From contig JAJDVT010000109.1 of assembly GCA_022826005.1 (NCBI GenBank), positions 62,001-126,000 of the forward strand: 64,000 nt of DNA, written 5' to 3'. This document shows, piece after piece, positions 60,570 to 64,000 of the stretch (its first letter is position 1; each line of letters opens with the position of its first letter). The DNA comes from Gemmatimonadota bacterium. Its GTDB lineage: Bacteria; Gemmatimonadota; Gemmatimonadetes; Longimicrobiales; Gaopeijiaceae. A program made the translations under genes and the position numbers. The notes under the pieces were generated by a model that worked only from the letters and a program-made list of their open reading frames with translations, did not search any database and had not been told where the DNA came from.

Positions 60570-61616
60570 ATGCGAGGCCGCTGGATCACGCCGCTCGGAC
60601 TCGGGATCGCGGCGGTACTCCTCTGGTGGCTCTTTCGGGACGAAAACCCGGCGGAGATCTGGGGTTACATCCGCCGCGCGAACTTCGGTCTTCTCCTGCT
60701 GGCGGTCGTGTTGACGACCGCGACCTTCCCGGTGAGGGCGATCCGCTGGCGGTACCTGTTGGCGCCCGCCCAGTCCGCAGCGCCCTTCCGTTCCCGCTTC
60801 GAGGCCGTTTGCATCGGGTTCATGGCCAACAATCTCCTGCCGCGGGCCGGTGAATTCGCACGGGCCTACGCCTACAGCCGCCGCGAGCCGGTCCCGGCCG
60901 CGACGGCCTTTGCCACGCTGGTCGTCGAACGGTTTCTCGACGGGATTGCGATCCTGCTGCTGCTCCTGCTGGCCCTCGCCAGCCCCGGCTTTCCGGCAGG
61001 CGATCTCCCGCCCGGGATCGTCGCCGGAGTCAGGGTGGTCTGCCTCTTCCTGGGCCTGGTGGTCGCGGGTTCCGCCTGCCTGTTGGGAGCGCCAGGCCCG
61101 GCCATGCGCGCGACCGCGTGGCTCGCGCGCTCACTCCTGCCGGCCCGCGCGGCGGACGCTTCCGTCGATCTGGCACAGCGCTTCGTGGAGGGACTGGCGG
61201 CGCTTCGCGGCTGGCGTCTCATGCTTCCCGCCCTCGGTTGGAGCCTGGGCGTCTGGACCCTTCAGTCGCTCTCGTTCTGGGTCGGATTCCTGGCCTTCGA
61301 CATTCACCTCCCCTTCGACGCGGCCTTCTTCACCAACGGGTCGGTCGCCATCGCCTCGACCATTCCCACGCCCGGGTTCTTCGGGACCTTTCACGCCGCG
61401 GCGAAACTCGCGCTGGCGGATGTCTATGCGGTGGCCGAGGCAAGCGCCCTGGGATTCGCGGTCGGCTGGCACCTGGGAAGCTTCTTTCCCATCACCATCA
61501 TCGGACTCTGGTACGCCCGGGGTCTCGGGCTGTCCCTGAAGGAGGTGCGTGGCCGGCCCGGCGATGAAACCCGCCGCGACCGGCCCGAATCCAGGTCCGA
61601 GGGGCCCGCCGAATGA
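60570..61616 (+). CDS. Lysylphosphatidylglycerol synthase TM-domain/UPF0104 flippase-like protein
   Basis: A 348-residue inner-membrane protein with about eight helices and no soluble domain, matching the LPG_synthase_TM (UPF0104) family. PVRAIRWRYLL, FMANNLLPRAGEFARAY and the later TIPTPGFFGTFH are the family's conserved segments. Such proteins are thought to move lipids or glycolipid intermediates across the membrane. ATG 60570 has GGAGAG ahead. Its stop overlaps the ispE ATG (ATGA). Confidence 0.87.
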   Translation: MRGRWITPLGLGIAAVLLWWLFRDENPAEIWGYIRRANFGLLLLAVVLTTATFPVRAIRWRYLLAPAQSAAPFRSRFEAVCIGFMANNLLPRAGEFARAYAYSRREPVPAATAFATLVVERFLDGIAILLLLLLALASPGFPAGDLPPGIVAGVRVVCLFLGLVVAGSACLLGAPGPAMRATAWLARSLLPARAADASVDLAQRFVEGLAALRGWRLMLPALGWSLGVWTLQSLSFWVGFLAFDIHLPFDAAFFTNGSVAIASTIPTPGFFGTFHAAAKLALADVYAVAEASALGFAVGWHLGSFFPITIIGLWYARGLGLSLKEVRGRPGDETRRDRPESRSEGPAE

Positions 61617-62587
61617 TCCGCGGCCGCGAGCGGGCAGCGACCGGATGGTCCGCGGCCTGTCCGGCCAAGGTGAACCTCTTTTTGCGCATTCTGGCGCGTG
61701 AGGACACCGGATTCCACCAGATAGAGACTCTGTTCCAGGCAGTGGCGCTCTTCGACCGTGTGGATGTTCGCCCAGGCGCGCAGGGCATCGCGCTCGAAGT
61801 GCGCCAACCGTCGGGACCGGACTCCATCGGCGACCTCGGCGAACCCGGCGAAAACACCGTGATGAAGGCTGCTCGCGCCTTCTTCGCGGCAACCGGAATC
61901 GCGCCCGCCGTATCCCTCGTCCTCACCAAGAGCATCCCTGCGGGGACCGGGCTGGGTGGCGCCTCCTCCGACGCCGCCGGCACGCTCTCGGCCCTGAACG
62001 CGCTCCACGGCGCGCCGCTCAGCGCCCGCGAACTGGTCGCGCTGGGGGGGCGGATCGGGGCCGACGTCCCGTTCTTCTGCAGCGGGGCCGCGACTGCGCT
62101 GGCGTGGGGAAGGGGGGATCGACTCCTGCGCTTCCCCTCGCCGCCGGCTGCGCCGGTGGTGCTGGCCATCCCCTTCAAGCGGGTCTCCACCGCGACGGCG
62201 TACCGGGAGGCGTCGGCCCGACTGCAGTTGCCCGCGCCGCCCTCCCTGCTCGCCCGGCCTTCGCTGCTGGCCGAAGCCGGTTCGGAGGCGTGGAGTCCTC
62301 TGGCGGAACTGCAGTGGAACGACTTCGAGCGCGCGGTCTTCGCGCGTGTAGCGGGGCTGGACCGGGTCCGGTCCGCGCTGGCGGAGGCGGGGGCGTCGGT
62401 CGCGCGCCTTACCGGCAGCGGCTCTGCCGTTTTTGGGGTTTTTGACGACCTCCGGAGTGCCCGGACCGCAGCCGCCGGGGTAAGGAGGATGGAGGGCGTG
62501 GCGGCGGCGCTGGTGGTGCCGACCCTGACCGAAGTGCCCGAACTGGAGGCGGTGGCCAATGCGGATGACCTCGGCGGGCCGCCTTGA
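61613..62587 (+). CDS. ispE: 4-diphosphocytidyl-2-C-methyl-D-erythritol kinase
   Basis: A 324-residue GHMP kinase of the MEP isoprenoid pathway. CPAKVNLFLRIL at the N-terminus, the GHMP loop PAGTGLGGASSDAA, and GRIGADVPFF with the RLTGSGSAVFG glycine motif near the C-terminus are diagnostic for IspE. Length is slightly above the usual 280-300, with a short extra N-terminal and C-terminal segment. It is the only isoprenoid gene in the window. Confidence 0.95.
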   Translation: MIRGRERAATGWSAACPAKVNLFLRILAREDTGFHQIETLFQAVALFDRVDVRPGAQGIALEVRQPSGPDSIGDLGEPGENTVMKAARAFFAATGIAPAVSLVLTKSIPAGTGLGGASSDAAGTLSALNALHGAPLSARELVALGGRIGADVPFFCSGAATALAWGRGDRLLRFPSPPAAPVVLAIPFKRVSTATAYREASARLQLPAPPSLLARPSLLAEAGSEAWSPLAELQWNDFERAVFARVAGLDRVRSALAEAGASVARLTGSGSAVFGVFDDLRSARTAAAGVRRMEGVAAALVVPTLTEVPELEAVANADDLGGPP

Positions 62588-62631
62588 ACCCACCACCCGG
62601 ATCGCACTACGATACCTGAAGGGTCCACCGC

Positions 62632-62702
62632 TGGCCCGTCGTCTAATGGCAGGACACCGGTCTTTGGAACCGGCGGTGGTGGTTCGAATCCACCCGGGCC
62701 AA
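62632..62702 (+). tRNA. tRNA-Gln (anticodon TTG)
   Basis: A full cloverleaf: acceptor TGGCCCG pairs with CGGGCCA, the anticodon stem CCGGT/ACCGG encloses loop CTTTGGA with anticodon TTG, and the T-arm GGTGG/CCACC encloses TTCGAAT. U1-A72 is typical of bacterial tRNA-Gln. The discriminator is A at 62702 and CCA is not encoded. It lies 44 bases after ispE. Confidence 0.97.
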
Positions 62703-62767
62703 CTTGGTTTCAGCGGACTTCCGGGTATTCCCGCCCGGACGGCATCCCCTCGCATCGGTCGATCAGG

Positions 62768-64000
62768 ATGAACCTCACCGCCCACCTCGCCGTCGCCCTG
62801 CTGGCCCTTCAGCCAGTCGCGGAAGAGCAGGCGGCCTCCGCTGCCGACTCGGTCCGCACGCACCGGCACGCACGCACCTTGCAGCTGCGGTTCGAGCGAC
62901 TGCGCATCCGCAACCTCCCCCGCATCCCTGACGGCGGCAGCCACGAATGCGACGAGATCATCGGGCGGCTCTGCGTCTGGGACGACGGGGACGACGACTG
63001 GACGCCGAAGGAGGAGCCGGACGCCATCATCGAGGGCCGCGACGACCTGCTGGCCGCACTCGACTCCCTGGCCGCGCTGATCCCCGGGGACCACTGGGTT
63101 CTGGGCCAGCGCATCCGCTACCTGGTCGAGGCCGGCCGCTTCGAGGACGCGGAAGCCGCGGCGCGTAGGTGCGGGCTGCCCGGCGGCTGGCGCTGCGACG
63201 CCTACTTGGGGTTCGTGCTCCACCATCGGACGAGATTCGTGGCGTCGGAGGCGGCATTTCGCAGCGCCATCGAAGGAATGCCCGCGGACGTGAGGGAAGA
63301 CTGGACCTCGCCGGTCGCGGTGCTCGGACGCGACCTCCGCCGGTGGGTCTCCGCGCACCCCGACCCTGCCGCCGCTCTGGCCCGGCTCTGGACCCTGGCC
63401 GACCCCCTCTACCTTGTTGAAGGCAACGACCGCTGGACCGCGCACATGAGCCGCTGGAGCTACGCCATGAGCGCCCGGCGCGCAGCCAACCCCTACCAAA
63501 TCAGCTGGGGGAACGACTTCACCGAGGTGGCGGTGCGCTACGGGTGGCCCATCGCCTGGGAGCGGTCCTGGCCCCGCGTCGGGCAGTCCCGCGCCAGCGT
63601 GACAGGGCGGGACCTGCCCACGGCATTCCGAGCCTTTCCGCCCATTGAAGTCCTCGGTCGGGGATCCACCGGCGAGGAGCCGGTGATCTGGGAGAGAGAG
63701 GAAGAGGACCACCCGCGCGCCAGCTACCTTCCTCCACATCTCGATTCGCTGGGTACCCTCGATGCCGAAATCGGCCGGTTCTGGAGGCCCGGTCACATTG
63801 TTGTGGTGGGTACGTGGAGGACACCGGACGCGGCGGACCCGGAAAGCACCGCAGAGCACCCCGTCCTGGCCGGCCTCTTCGTCGAGCAGGGGGGCGTCCT
63901 GGCCGCCGACACGAGTATCGTCGCGGAGCCTGGAGGTATCGTGCGGCTGTCGGCTCGCGTGCCCTGGGCGGACTGGGGGGTGCTCAGTCTGGAAGCCTGG
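62768..64000 (+). CDS. Unrecognised probably exported protein, 5' part (runs off window)
   Basis: An open frame from ATG 62768 to the window end: 411 codons with no stop. The N-terminus (MNLTAHLAVALLALQPVAEE) resembles a signal peptide. Residues about 90-200 look like helical, TPR-like repeats (LEAGRFEDAEAAARR-type pattern: VEAGRFEDAEAAARRCG), and the later part is rich in Trp and Pro with beta-like strands (GRFWRPGHIVVVGTW). AGG precedes the start. I cannot name a family. The reading frame shows strong high-GC third positions, like neighbouring real genes, which supports coding. Confidence 0.65.
   Translation, partial: MNLTAHLAVALLALQPVAEEQAASAADSVRTHRHARTLQLRFERLRIRNLPRIPDGGSHECDEIIGRLCVWDDGDDDWTPKEEPDAIIEGRDDLLAALDSLAALIPGDHWVLGQRIRYLVEAGRFEDAEAAARRCGLPGGWRCDAYLGFVLHHRTRFVASEAAFRSAIEGMPADVREDWTSPVAVLGRDLRRWVSAHPDPAAALARLWTLADPLYLVEGNDRWTAHMSRWSYAMSARRAANPYQISWGNDFTEVAVRYGWPIAWERSWPRVGQSRASVTGRDLPTAFRAFPPIEVLGRGSTGEEPVIWEREEEDHPRASYLPPHLDSLGTLDAEIGRFWRPGHIVVVGTWRTPDAADPESTAEHPVLAGLFVEQGGVLAADTSIVAEPGGIVRLSARVPWADWGVLSLEAW

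Overview
The window is 64 kb of very GC-rich (about 70% by eye), densely packed bacterial chromosome with no insertion sequence, prophage, CRISPR array or rRNA. The gene content is that of a diderm aerobe: a TonB-dependent receptor, outer-membrane barrel, many signal peptides ending in AQ, menaquinone/ubiquinone methylation and c-type cytochrome maturation. Gene order and family types resemble Gemmatimonadota, but this is an inference of moderate strength because no rRNA is present. I count 53 protein genes (two cut by the window ends) and one tRNA-Gln.

Layout. 1-5449 (minus): a DUF58 protein, a BatA-like VWA membrane protein and Mfd in a tight operon. 5540-8725 (minus): one large TonB-dependent receptor. 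9001-11828 (plus): lepA and a ROK sugar kinase. 11957-13452 (plus): an unusual STAS-HATPase protein plus a STAS-like protein. 13478-16328: a Cys/Met-type PLP enzyme converging on pruA. 16560-17966 (plus): a NifU-like scaffold domain and an Mrp ATPase. 18007-22557 (minus): an ECF sigma factor, a duplicated-domain anti-sigma-like protein, a bactofilin-like membrane protein, an exported beta-rich protein and a small membrane protein. 22630-23409 (plus): ubiE/menG. 23366-31162 (minus): a run of seven genes (PLP enzyme, M48 protease, purD, YbjQ-like, mutM, two M16 peptidases).

31434-37309 (plus): glmM-glmS-dtd-maf and glpK, covering amino-sugar precursor synthesis and housekeeping. 37439-42751 (plus): a complete-looking cytochrome c maturation operon in the order ccmE-ccmF-zinc-ribbon protein-ccmA-ccmB-ccmC-ccmD, with a cysteine-type CcmE and no ccmH. 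42923-44365: an exported barrel-like protein. 44387-48735 (minus): a flavoprotein disulfide reductase-like protein, a TVP38-DUF547 fusion and a double glycosyltransferase fusion. 49072-58371 and on to 62587 (plus): recA, then alaS, a small unknown protein, a PHP phosphatase, gmhA, an SDR, cca, rarA, hflX, pdxJ, a flippase-like membrane protein and ispE, mostly with 4-base start/stop overlaps. tRNA-Gln(TTG) and the start of an unrecognised exported protein close the window.

The most notable signals are: a recurrent TANCTT -10-like element upstream of seven transcription units; a long bulged inverted repeat between recA and alaS; an hflX gene whose only plausible start is ATT; the CXXXY-type CcmE with a CcmI-like/zinc-ribbon hybrid in its operon; a STAS/HATPase switch-like pair; and an anti-sigma-like protein built from two copies of one domain.
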